A DNA stretch of 64,000 bases from Thauera aromatica K172 (GTDB lineage Bacteria; Pseudomonadota; Gammaproteobacteria; Burkholderiales; Rhodocyclaceae), in contig NZ_CP028339.1 of assembly GCF_003030465.1 (NCBI RefSeq), positions 1,302,001 through 1,366,000 of the forward strand. Direction: 5' to 3'. The notes beneath the pieces are model-generated. The model searched no databases. It saw only the letters and a program-made list of their open reading frames with translations, and was not told the origin of the DNA. Below, one piece after another: positions 51,294 through 60,060 of this stretch (position 1 is the first letter of the stretch; every line of letters starts with the position of its first letter). A program made the position numbers and the translations under genes.

Positions 51294-51320
51294 ACGGCGG
51301 CCGTCGAGGCCGCCGTTTTT
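51294..51320 (+). terminator. Intrinsic terminator of the qhp operon
   Basis: ACGGCGGCC (51294-51302) pairs with GGCCGCCGT (51308-51316) around GTCGA, followed by TTTT. It begins 25 bases after the qhpB stop. Confidence 0.85.
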
Positions 51321-51327
51321 GTATGTG

Positions 51328-51363
51328 CCCGGCGCGCTGCCCGGCGCGCTGCCCGGCGCGCTG
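51328..51363. repeat. Three tandem copies of a 12-bp unit
   Basis: CCCGGCGCGCTG occurs three times head to tail (51328-51339, 51340-51351, 51352-51363), followed by a degenerate partial copy. It lies just behind the qhp terminator and encodes nothing obvious. Confidence 0.85.
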
Positions 51364-51696
51364 CCCGATGCGCAGCGCTACGCGCAGGACGGCTACCGGG
51401 TGATTGCCTGCCGAGCCTGCGAGAAGCTTCCGGCATGGGGCGTCGCGGCACTGTGAGTGCCGGTTGTTAGGGTGGGGGAGGCCTTCGGTGGCCAGCCGAT
51501 GGAGGGTGGTGATGAAATCGAGAGCACTCACACCGGATGTCGGGGAATTCTGGGGCGATCATGTCCGCTGGAATGTCCGTAAACGATAGGGATTTTTATA
51601 CCGCAATATCAATTCGTTGGCTTTGATAAAGGTAAGTTTTTGTTCGCACGAATGTCCGATGTCATCGGCATCATGACGGAGCTGCCGCGGCGACGC
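51364..51696. other. Intergenic stretch without recognisable gene
   Basis: The 333 bases before the restriction-modification gene end contain no supported gene. The part from about 51585 to 51660 is AT-rich and unlike the neighbourhood. The motif GAATGTCCG occurs at about 51571 and GAATGTCCGATG at about 51651. This could be a worn boundary of acquired DNA, but no terminal repeats or transposase remains are visible. Confidence 0.4.
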
Positions 51697-54600
51697 TTAC
51701 CCCTGCAAGCGATACACCTCGCCTTCACGCCGCACCATGCCCAGCTCTTCTAGCGCCTCGATCACCGCGAGCACGGCGGCTTTCGGCGAGCGTTTGAACT
51801 GGGCGGCGATCGCCTCCGCGGGCAGGCTCTGGCGGGCGAGTGCGGTGCGCACGGCGGCGACCTGTTCGCGCATGTTCTTGGGCCACGTGAGCTTGCCGGC
51901 GGGTGCGGCAGTGGGCGCGGCTTCGGCTGCTTCCGATTCGCCGAGATCGGCTTCGACCTGCTGCGGCGCAGTCGCGGCGCCGGGGTTCTGGTAGTCCGGA
52001 CGCAGCCAGCGCACCAGGCCGCGGGCTTCCTCGGCGGCGCGCTGGGCGTTGAGCTCGACGAGGCGGCGCAGCAGTTCTTCCTCGGCTTCCGCTTGCGCCT
52101 CGGGCTTGTCGGGCAGCGGCGTGGTCGCGCCGGGGCGGCCGACGAGGTTGGCGGCGAGGTCGCTCCAGCCGTAGGCGTCGAACGCCGCGGCGTCGAGCGC
52201 GTCGTGCAGCTCACGCAGCACCGACACCAGGCCCTGTTCGTGGATCGTCTTGTCCTTGGCGGACAGCGCCTCGCCGCTGCGCAGTTTTTCGAGCACGTTG
52301 TACATGCCGGTCAGCGTGAGCGCCGGGTGCTGCGCCTGCTGGCGCTTGCGATGGGCGTCGAGTTGTTCGGCGAGCTCGCGGATGCGGGATTGTTGGGCGG
52401 GCGTGGCGTCGGGGAAGGGGAAGGTTTCGAAGCAGCGGGTCTTGTTGTAGCGCGGGTCGTTGCCGACGCCCAAGCGCCCACCTGCGGCCAAAGCCCACAC
52501 GACATGGACTCGGCTTGAAAGAATACCAAGCGGAAAGGCATCATCCATGGCGACGCCAATGACCATGTTATCCGGCAGGATTTCGGCGCTGAGAAACTGG
52601 AATGAGCGGTGCTTGGTTGTTTCAACCGTAGCGATGTAGCGTGGCAAACCAGCCTGCATCATTCGCCAATCCCTGCGAGCCTCGCCGAACAACCACCAGT
52701 TGTCACGATATGACGCACGATTGTTCTGATCGCGCTCGGGTTTGACCCGTTCCAACACCCATTGATATACGCTCGGAAAACGCTGCCGCACTTCCTCGGC
52801 CGTAAGCCCGAACAGGTCGATCACATGCACTCCACGTGGGCGGTCGGCCAAATCGCGGCCGTTGCGATAGGCGCGGACATGTCCGTCAAGCCCTTCAATT
52901 TGCCCAAGGCCGAGTTGTTCGGCCTGATCTGAAGTGACGATGAAACCCGACCCGTGGAGTTTCACGCCCGGCGAACTGACTCCGATATTGGCTTGTAGTG
53001 CCTTGGCTCCGGCGATGTCGGCACCAGCATTGAGGTCGGCAAAGAGCTTCCCGGTTCGCGCCTGCAGGGTTACATCTACCGCGTCCCGATCGTTTTCTCG
53101 CTCATCAGTCACCTGCAGCAGCGTCCCTTCCTGCTCGCCCCCCGTCCCCACCGTCATCGCGATCCGCACCGCCGCCCCGTCCGCCGCATCGACCCACGGG
53201 TGATCCGGAATCGCGAAGGCCAGCGACAGTGGATTCTTCGCACCGAGCTGTGCCTCGATGACGCGGCGATTGAAGGTCTGCTTGATGCTGTTGGTCGTGA
53301 TGAAGCCGAAGCGCCGCCCTTCGCCCGCACGCACGCGCTCGCCGGCGATGTGCCACCAGTACATGACGAAATCGGCCGACTCCGGGATTTCCGGCCACGT
53401 GCGGCGCACCGCGTCGACGTAGCCGTCGCCGAGCGCACGGCGCATCGTCGCGGCTCCGATGAACGGCGGATTCCCCACGATGTAATCCGCCTGCGGCCAT
53501 TCCGCCTTCCGCGGATTCACGTATCTCACCTGCACCGTCTGCGCCGTCTCGTCCGGGATCGGTTCGCCGGTGATGGGGCTTGCTTTGTACGTGACACCGT
53601 CCCAGCGCGTGACCGGGCGGCCGGCTTTATCGGTGACGAATTCCTCGCGATCAAAGGCGATCAGTGCGTCGCGGTGCTCGATGTTGCGGAAGTCGCGCAG
53701 CACCGGCTCGGGCGGGTTCACCGAGCCGTGGGTGCGGAAGTGCCATTGCAGGTAGCCGATCCACAGCACCATCTCGGCGATCTTGGCGGCGCGCGGGTTG
53801 ATCTCGAGGCCGAGGAACTGATGCGGGTCGACGGTCACGCCTTCGAGCTCCAGCAGGCCCTGCGATTCGCCCAGATCGTGCAGCAGGTTGAGCACTTCGC
53901 CTTCGAGGCGCTTGAGGTGTTCCAGCGTCACGTAGAGGAAGTTGCCGCTGCCGCAGGCCGGGTCGAGCACGCGCACTTCACACAGGTGGCGGTGGAAGGC
54001 GCGGATCTCGGTGACGGCCTCCTTGTGCTTGCCCTGCTGCTCGAAGGCCAGCGCGGCGGTCTGCACTTCCTTCCATTCGCTGCGCAAGGGCTCGATGACG
54101 GTGGGCAGCACCAGGCGTTCGACGTAGGCGCGCGGGGTGTAGTGGGCGCCGAGCTTGTGGCGGTCGCGCGGGTCGAGTGCGCGTTCGAGGAGCGTGCCGA
54201 AGATCGCCGGCTCGACGTAGCGCCAGTCGGCCTGCGAAGCCTTGAGCAGCAGTTCGAGCTGGTCGCGGTCGAGCGAGATGGCAGTGGCATCAGAGAACAG
54301 CCCGCCGTTGAAGCGCAGCACCTTGCCTCGCAGGATGGGCGAGAAGCCGCCGACGTTCATGTTCTGCCACAGGTGTTCGAGCATCGGCGCGAAGGTGAGC
54401 GGCGAATCCTTGAGGCTCAGCAGCAGGTCGGTGAAGCTGCGCACGGGCAGCAGGCCGACGTCCTCGGCGAACATCGTGAACAACGCGCGCATGAGGAAGC
54501 CGGCGACCTTCTGCGGCGCGTGGCCGGCGGCCTCGAGCGACTTGGCGAGCGTGGCGAGGCGGTCGGCGATCTCACGCGTGACGCGCGCCGAGCGCCGCGC

Positions 54601-55160
54601 CGGGTCGAGCGCCAGCGGGTCGAGCCACACTGCGCGCAGGCGCTCGCGGATCTCCTCGCGGCGCAGGTCTTCGAGGCGGAGGCGGTGGCTGCGCGGGTCG
54701 GGGAAGGGCGTGTAGGTGGCGCCGGAGCGGCTGAATTCGGCGTACAGCTCGATGTTGCGGCCGACGTCGGTGACGAGGATGAAGGGCGGGCGGCCCTCGT
54801 CGGCGGGCAGCGCGCGGGCGTACTGGTCGGCCTGGTTGTGGGCGCGCAGCATGGCCTTGTCCCAGCCGGAGGAATCCAGCGTCTTGCCGGTCTGCTTGGC
54901 TTCGAGCACGAAGCTGCCGCGCCGGTAGAGTCGATGAAGCCGTTGTTGGTGCCACCGTCGGCCTGGCGCATGACGACGCGGCGCTCGAACACGTAGGCGT
55001 TGTCGCGCGTGTCGTCGCCCGCCGGCTCGGGTTGCGGCAGGTCGAGCAGCGCGCACAGCTCGGTGAGGAAGAGCTGGTAGTTGGCGCGCTCGCTGCCGCC
55101 GGCCTTCTGCCAGCGCTGGATGAAGAGGTCGACGGCGGGGGCATTCAGGGCGGTGGTCAC
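51697..55160 (-). CDS. MmeI-like restriction-modification enzyme, apparently frameshifted
   Basis: About 1154 residues if one base is restored. GTG start at 55160 ([32 protein letters not shown]). Near 54930 the frame GGTNNGFID shifts; adding one C after the GAC codon gives ...[19 protein letters not shown], a D-x8-ExK nuclease motif as in type IIL enzymes. The methyltransferase has motif [13 protein letters not shown] and motif [10 protein letters not shown] (N6-adenine type). A lower-GC segment (about 52500-53100) encodes the probable target recognition domain; the C-terminus is a small winged helix. One polypeptide would cut and methylate. No separate restriction or specificity gene is adjacent. 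Either a pseudogene or a sequencing error. Confidence 0.8.
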
Positions 55161-55323
55161 GCGGGGGCATCCTCGAAAGCGGCAAGCGTCCGATTCTAAC
55201 CGCATGCGCTGGGGCGAATGCAGGCGGGATGGGGTGAGCGCTCCGTGCGCTAAGGAGTGGCGCGCTCCCCGGCGCATGGGGCGGCCGCGATCGATGCTCC
55301 GGGCGGCGCCGGGGGCGATCGGC

Positions 55324-55860
55324 TCAGGGCGCGGTCGGCAGCGGGAGCTCGTCGTTCTGCTGCAGTCCGGCGACCACGCGCCCGAGGAGGGCGCGCAGCT
55401 GGGCCTGTTCGTCGGCGCTGAGACGGCTGACGAGGCGGCGTTCGTGATCAAGCACCTGCGGGGTCAGGGTGTGCAGCAGCTCGCGGCCGGCGGCGGTGAG
55501 GTGGAGGGCGTTGGCGCGGCGGTTGTCGGGGGCGCGGATGCGCTCGACCAGTTTGCGCGCTTCGAGCTTGTCGAGGACCGAGACCACGCTCGAACGGTCG
55601 AGCTGGATCGCTTCGGCGAGCTGGGTCTGCTTCATCCCGGGGTTGGCGTCGATCAGGACGAGGACACCGAACAGGGTCGGGGTGATGTCGGACGCGCCGA
55701 CGTTGACGCAGAAGTCGCGGAAAACCGCGATCTGGGCCAGGCGCAGGCGGTAGCCGACGAGTTCGGGAAGCAGGCCGTAGGCGAGGGGGTCGGCGCGAAG
55801 CGGTGCTTGGGGTTCGGAGTGGCTGCTGCCCATCGGTGACTGAGGTTGTTTGCCGTTCAT
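55324..55860 (-). CDS. MarR-family transcriptional regulator
   Basis: 178 residues from the ATG at 55860 (MNGKQPQSPMGSSHSEP). A disordered N-terminus of about 20 residues precedes the winged helix: LFGVLVLIDANPGMKQTQLAEAIQLDRSSVVSVLDKLEARKLVERIRAPDNRRANALHLTAAGRELL, then the dimerisation helices. MarR proteins of this kind often respond to aromatic acids or their CoA esters. It lies downstream of the pad operon on the same strand (265-base gap with a hairpin), so it may regulate pad, but no operator was recognised. Confidence 0.87.
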   Translation of the reverse strand: MNGKQPQSPMGSSHSEPQAPLRADPLAYGLLPELVGYRLRLAQIAVFRDFCVNVGASDITPTLFGVLVLIDANPGMKQTQLAEAIQLDRSSVVSVLDKLEARKLVERIRAPDNRRANALHLTAAGRELLHTLTPQVLDHERRLVSRLSADEQAQLRALLGRVVAGLQQNDELPLPTAP

Positions 55861-56056
55861 CGGGCGATTGTAGCAGCCGGGGGGTGGATGACGGCGGGGC
55901 AGTGTGCGCGGTCCGGTCCGTGGCCGCATAGAGGCGAGCGGCTGCGGTGGGCGGGGCTGCGGGGGAGGACGAGGCGTGGCGGGCCGTGGGTTCCGGGAAG
56001 CGGAGGCGGCGAAGTGGGGATGGTGAAGCGGGAGGGGTGAAGACGGGGGCGGCGGA

Positions 56057-56085
56057 GGCGGCCCCGGAAACGGCACGGGGCCGCC
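56057..56085. terminator. Hairpin at the end of the pad operon
   Basis: GGCGGCCCCG (56057-56066) pairs with CGGGGCCGCC (56076-56085) around a 9-base loop, 41 bases beyond the thioesterase stop. There is no T-run. It is the likely 3' end or processing site of the pad transcript. Confidence 0.5.
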
Positions 56086-56125
56086 CGTCTCCGGACGACC
56101 CCGCGCTGCGCCGGGTGGGCGCCGC

Positions 56126-56533
56126 TCAGGCCGACTTGGCCTTGGCGAGCTTGCCGAGCAGACGCTGCTTGGTCTTGTCGACGCCGACCACGAAGCGGTT
56201 GTGGCGGCCGCGGGCGACTTCCTCGAGGGCGTCGCGGGCGCTGAATTCGAAGACCACGGCCGGGCCGTTGACTTCGACCAGCTTGACCGTGATCTCGACC
56301 CACATGCCGATCAGGGTGGCGCCGACGTGGTCGAGCTCGACCCGGGTGCCGACCGAGTCCTTGCCCTCGCCGATATGGGGCAGGAGCAGGTCGCGGCAGC
56401 ACACTTCGATGTCGTAGAGCAGGGCGGGGGTCGAATAGACGCGGCATTCGTCGCCCATGACGTCGATGGTGCGGGCGGCGTCGATGTCGTAGCGGCGGGT
56501 CAGGGTCAGACCGGGTTGAAGGGTTTCACTCAT
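56126..56533 (-). CDS. FlK-like hotdog acyl-CoA thioesterase
   Basis: 135 residues from the ATG at 56533 (MSETLQPGLTLTRRY); an ATG two codons earlier is equally close. Resembles fluoroacetyl-CoA-thioesterase-type proteins: VYSTPALLYDIEVCCRDLL carries the Thr and Glu, and VELDHVGATLIGMWVEI carries the His of the FlK catalytic triad; FEFSARDALEEVARGRHNRFVVGVDK ends the fold. Such enzymes hydrolyse small acyl-CoA. As the last gene of the pad operon it may rescue CoA trapped as phenylacetyl-, phenylglyoxylyl- or benzoyl-CoA analogues. Substrate not proven. Confidence 0.78.
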   Translation of the reverse strand: MSETLQPGLTLTRRYDIDAARTIDVMGDECRVYSTPALLYDIEVCCRDLLLPHIGEGKDSVGTRVELDHVGATLIGMWVEITVKLVEVNGPAVVFEFSARDALEEVARGRHNRFVVGVDKTKQRLLGKLAKAKSA

Positions 56534-56587
56534 TTGCAAGGCTCCATCAGGTAGGTGGGTCGGTTGGATTCGGAAAATAGCGCCGGC

Positions 56588-58684
56588 TCAGCGCTCGCCG
56601 AAATGCTTGCGGATGCGCTCGGCGTCGAGGCGGGCCTCGACGTAGCGTACCAGCGCACGGGTGCCGCGAGCGACGTTGCGGAACACGCACACGCCGCGAT
56701 CCATCATCGCGGCGGCCATCGCATCGTAGAGGCGGCCGCCATCGACGACGGCGACGATCGGCTTGGCGCAGCGCTCGACCAGCGGCGGCAGGATGTGCAC
56801 GGTGCCCGCCGGGTCGCTGATGTCGTAGCCCGGGCGCAGCTTGCTCTGCTCGAGGCCGCGCACCATCGGCGCGGTGGGGTCGAGGCCGACCACCACAGCG
56901 TCGATGTCGTCGTCGGCGATCATCGCCTCGGTGATGCGGACGTGGGCATCGTCGTCGGCGCCCGGGTTCATGTCGAGCGGGTTGCGCACCTCGACCAGGG
57001 CGGCGAGCTTCTTCTCGACCAGGATCTCTTCGATACGGGCGACGGTGGCGGCGCCGAGCGTGCCCATCCGCATCGAGAAGGTTTCGCCGTTGATCGAGTC
57101 GGCCGCGCTCACCGCTTCGAAACCGGCGCCGCTGGCCGCCCCGAGGCGGTTGCCGCCGATCTTCTTGGCGTGGAGCGTGCCGGCCATGTAGAACAGGTCG
57201 TCGAAGGTCTCGACGTTGTCGGTGACGATCGCGCCGGCCTGCTGCAGCACCGAGGCGAACAGCACCGGGTCGCCCGCGATCGAGGCGGTGTGCCCCATCA
57301 CTCCGCCCTGGCCGGCTTCGCTGCGGCCGGACTTGTACACCACCACCTGCTTGCCGCCGAGCACCGCGCGGCGCACCGCGCGGGCGAAGGCGAGGCCGTC
57401 GAGGTCCTTGAAGCCCTCGACGTAGATGCCGATGCTGTGCACGTCGTCGCGCTCGGCGAACCAGGACAGCAGGTCGCCGTGGGTGAGGTCGGTCTGGTTG
57501 CCCATCGCGATCATGTAGCGCGGGTCGAGCCAGGGGTTCTGGCTCAGCCGGGTGATCATGAAGGCGCCGCTCTGGCTCAGCATCACCGCGTCGCGCTGGG
57601 CGCGCTTTTCCGGCTTGGGCAGGCGCTCGAGGGGAATGAACCAGGAGTCGTAGGCGCCCGGATGCGACACCACGCCCAGGCAGTTGGCGCCGAGGAACAC
57701 CGGGCCGCCGTCGCCGCGGGCGTGGGCGGCGTTGATCTTCGCCGCCAGCGCGGCGGCCGGCTCGCGGCTCTTGGCGGTTTCGCCGAGACCGCCGGGAATC
57801 AGCATCACCGCCTCGACGGTGTTGCTCTCGAGGATCTCGTCGACCAGCGGATAGACCGCGTCGGCAGCGACCGCGACGATCAGCAGGTCGAGCTTGCCCT
57901 CGATCGCGCCCACGTTTTCGATGCAGCCGACGCCGTCGATCTCGCCACCGCCGGCGCGGATGATGCACAGGCGCTCGGGCGGGCAGCCGCTGCCGAGCAG
58001 GTTGCGCAGGATGATGCGGCCGAAGTTCATGCCGTTGGCCGACACCCCGATGATGCCGATGCGCTGGGGGTGGAGGAGGCGGTCGATCTTGTGGATCGGG
58101 CGCGCCACGCGCTGTACCGGCGCTGCGCCGACGCTGGCGCGGGCGCCGACGACGCGGATCGCCTCGCCGTCGTAGGTGCAGTCCAGGCGCAGCTCCTGGA
58201 GCACGGCACCGGCCTGCGGTGCGTCCGGGTGGGCGTCGCGGGTGATCGCGAGCACGGCGTCGAAGCAGGCGGCGAGCGCGGCGTCGGGCAGCGGGCGGCC
58301 TTTGCGGGCGGCGAAGAGGGCGATGCGGCGGTAGACCAGGGTGTGGCGGAAGCGCTCGAGGAAGTCGCTGCCGTCGGTCAGTTCGACCGCGGCGTGGACC
58401 GCGGCGCGGTCACGGGCGAAATCGGCCGGATCGAGTTCGGCGTCGAGGCCGCCGAGGCCGGCGCTGAGGACGAGTCCGAACTCGCGCGTGGTGTGGGCGC
58501 GCAGGGCGAACTCGATTGCGCCGGCGGCGACGGCGGGGGCGCGCTCGAGCCCGGTCAGCGCCAGCAGGGCGGCGGTCCGGCTGTCGTCGAGGGTCTCGCA
58601 CCCGTCACGCAATGCGCTTTGCAGGATCCCGGCCGCTTCGGCGGCGACGGTTTCCGGTGCGGGATTCCCGGTGGTCTGGGTCAT
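56588..58684 (-). CDS. NDP-forming acyl-CoA synthetase-like protein
   Basis: 698 residues from the ATG at 58684. The C-terminal 500 residues are the CoA-binding and CoA-ligase domains of the succinyl-CoA-synthetase superfamily: RIGIIGVSANGMNFGRIILRNLL (CoA-binding), VMLSQSGAFMI, and GGVMGHTASIAGD, where the histidine matches the phospho-His. The N-terminal 190 residues look like a reduced ATP-grasp C-terminal half (REFGLVLSAGLGGLDAEL ... VLQELRLDCTYDGEAIRVVGA); I see no full ATP-grasp. So it may need a partner subunit, or be a transferase-like relative. Between padJ and the thioesterase in the pad operon. Confidence 0.72.
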   Translation of the reverse strand: MTQTTGNPAPETVAAEAAGILQSALRDGCETLDDSRTAALLALTGLERAPAVAAGAIEFALRAHTTREFGLVLSAGLGGLDAELDPADFARDRAAVHAAVELTDGSDFLERFRHTLVYRRIALFAARKGRPLPDAALAACFDAVLAITRDAHPDAPQAGAVLQELRLDCTYDGEAIRVVGARASVGAAPVQRVARPIHKIDRLLHPQRIGIIGVSANGMNFGRIILRNLLGSGCPPERLCIIRAGGGEIDGVGCIENVGAIEGKLDLLIVAVAADAVYPLVDEILESNTVEAVMLIPGGLGETAKSREPAAALAAKINAAHARGDGGPVFLGANCLGVVSHPGAYDSWFIPLERLPKPEKRAQRDAVMLSQSGAFMITRLSQNPWLDPRYMIAMGNQTDLTHGDLLSWFAERDDVHSIGIYVEGFKDLDGLAFARAVRRAVLGGKQVVVYKSGRSEAGQGGVMGHTASIAGDPVLFASVLQQAGAIVTDNVETFDDLFYMAGTLHAKKIGGNRLGAASGAGFEAVSAADSINGETFSMRMGTLGAATVARIEEILVEKKLAALVEVRNPLDMNPGADDDAHVRITEAMIADDDIDAVVVGLDPTAPMVRGLEQSKLRPGYDISDPAGTVHILPPLVERCAKPIVAVVDGGRLYDAMAAAMMDRGVCVFRNVARGTRALVRYVEARLDAERIRKHFGER

Positions 58685-58725
58685 CGTGTGTCTCCTCTGG
58701 TGTGTAGGCTTGCAGCGGGTGCGGC

Positions 58726-60060
58726 TCAGAGGCCGGCTTCCTGCAGGTTGCGGCGGTCGATCACGCGCTTGGCCTTGCCCACCTGGGTGCGCTCGATGCT
58801 GTCGGTGTCGAGGATCTCGATTTCGGCGGTGACTCCGACCAGGCTCTTGATCGCGTGGCGGACGTCGGCGGCGAGCTGCAGGCGGTCGGCACGGCCGATG
58901 CTTTCGGAAATGTCGGGACGCAGCTCGGCGCGCACGGTGAGGCGGTCGAGGTGGGCGTCGCGGCTGAGCACGAGCTGGTAGTGGCCGCACAGCTTGTCGT
59001 TGCGCAGCAGGATCTCCTCGATCTGGGTCGGGAACACGTTGACCCCGCGGATGATCAGCATGTCGTCGCTGCGCCCGGTGATCTTGTCCATCCGCCGCAT
59101 GCTGCGCGCGGTGCCCGGCAGCAGGCGGGTGAGGTCGCGCGTGCGGTAGCGGATCACCGGCATCGCTTCCTTGGTCAGCGAGGTGAACACGAGCTCGCCG
59201 AGTTCGCCCTCGGGCAGCACTTCGCCGCTCACCGGGTCGATGATCTCGGGGTAGAAGTGGTCTTCCCAGATGTGCGGGCCGTCCTTGGTCTCGACGCACT
59301 CGCAGGCCACGCCCGGCCCCATCACTTCGGACAGGCCGTAGACGTCGACGGCGTCGATGCCGAGCCGGGTCTCGATCTCGTGGCGCATCTCGTTGGTCCA
59401 CGGTTCGGCGCCGAACAGGCCCATGCGCAGCGAGGTGCTCGAGGGGTCGAGTCCGCGGCGCTCCATCTCATCGGCCAGGGTCAGCATGTAGGACGGCGTC
59501 GCCAGGATGATCGTCGGGCCGAACTCCTGGATCAGCTGGATCTGCTTGTCGGTGTTGCCGCCGCCCATCGGGATCACCGTCGCGCCGAGGGCCTCGCCGC
59601 CGTAGTGCGCGCCCAGGCCGCCGGTGAACAGGCCGTAGCCGTAGGAGTTGAGGATGATGTCGTTGCGGCTGCCGCCGGCCGCGCGCAGCGAGCGCGCCAT
59701 GACGCCGGCCCAGGTCTGGATGTCGTTGCGGGTGTAGCCGACCACGGTGGGGCGGCCGGTGGTGCCGGACGAGGCGTGGACGCGCACGATGTCGGCCATC
59801 GGCACCGCGAACAGGCCGTAGGGGTAGTTGTCGCGCAGGTCCTGCTTGCTGGTGAACGGGAACTTCGCCAGGTCGGCGAGCTCGCGCAGGTCCGACGGAT
59901 GCACCCCGGCGGCGTCGAACGCGTTGCGGTAGTGGGGGACGTTGTCGTAGGCGTGCTGCAGCGACCAGCGCATGCGTTCCAGTTGCAGCTTGGCCAGGGT
60001 GGCGCGATCGGCGAATTCGATCGGCTCGTGGGTTGCAGTGTTTGAAGTGGTATCAGCCAT
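58726..60060 (-). CDS. padJ: Phenylacetate-CoA ligase PadJ (anaerobic operon)
   Basis: 444 residues. Same family as the paaK product at 18789 and alike along most of its length: [119 protein letters not shown]. It makes phenylacetyl-CoA for the anaerobic route. Its start overlaps padI by 8 bases, matching the known pad gene order in Aromatoleum/Azoarcus. Confidence 0.93.
   Translation of the reverse strand: MADTTSNTATHEPIEFADRATLAKLQLERMRWSLQHAYDNVPHYRNAFDAAGVHPSDLRELADLAKFPFTSKQDLRDNYPYGLFAVPMADIVRVHASSGTTGRPTVVGYTRNDIQTWAGVMARSLRAAGGSRNDIILNSYGYGLFTGGLGAHYGGEALGATVIPMGGGNTDKQIQLIQEFGPTIILATPSYMLTLADEMERRGLDPSSTSLRMGLFGAEPWTNEMRHEIETRLGIDAVDVYGLSEVMGPGVACECVETKDGPHIWEDHFYPEIIDPVSGEVLPEGELGELVFTSLTKEAMPVIRYRTRDLTRLLPGTARSMRRMDKITGRSDDMLIIRGVNVFPTQIEEILLRNDKLCGHYQLVLSRDAHLDRLTVRAELRPDISESIGRADRLQLAADVRHAIKSLVGVTAEIEILDTDSIERTQVGKAKRVIDRRNLQEAGL

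Noticed and set aside
51328-51363. Possible CRISPR-like repeats
   Set aside because: The units are 12 bp, contiguous and have no spacers, and no cas genes are present.
51404-51589. Small plus-strand open frame in the gap after qhpB
   Set aside because: No SD, no recognisable sequence, and composition typical of chance frames in GC-rich DNA.
51697-55160. BREX PglX or type I methylase subunit
   Set aside because: No BREX or hsdR/hsdS neighbours. The N-terminal D-x8-ExK nuclease motif in the same chain fits a type IIL enzyme better.
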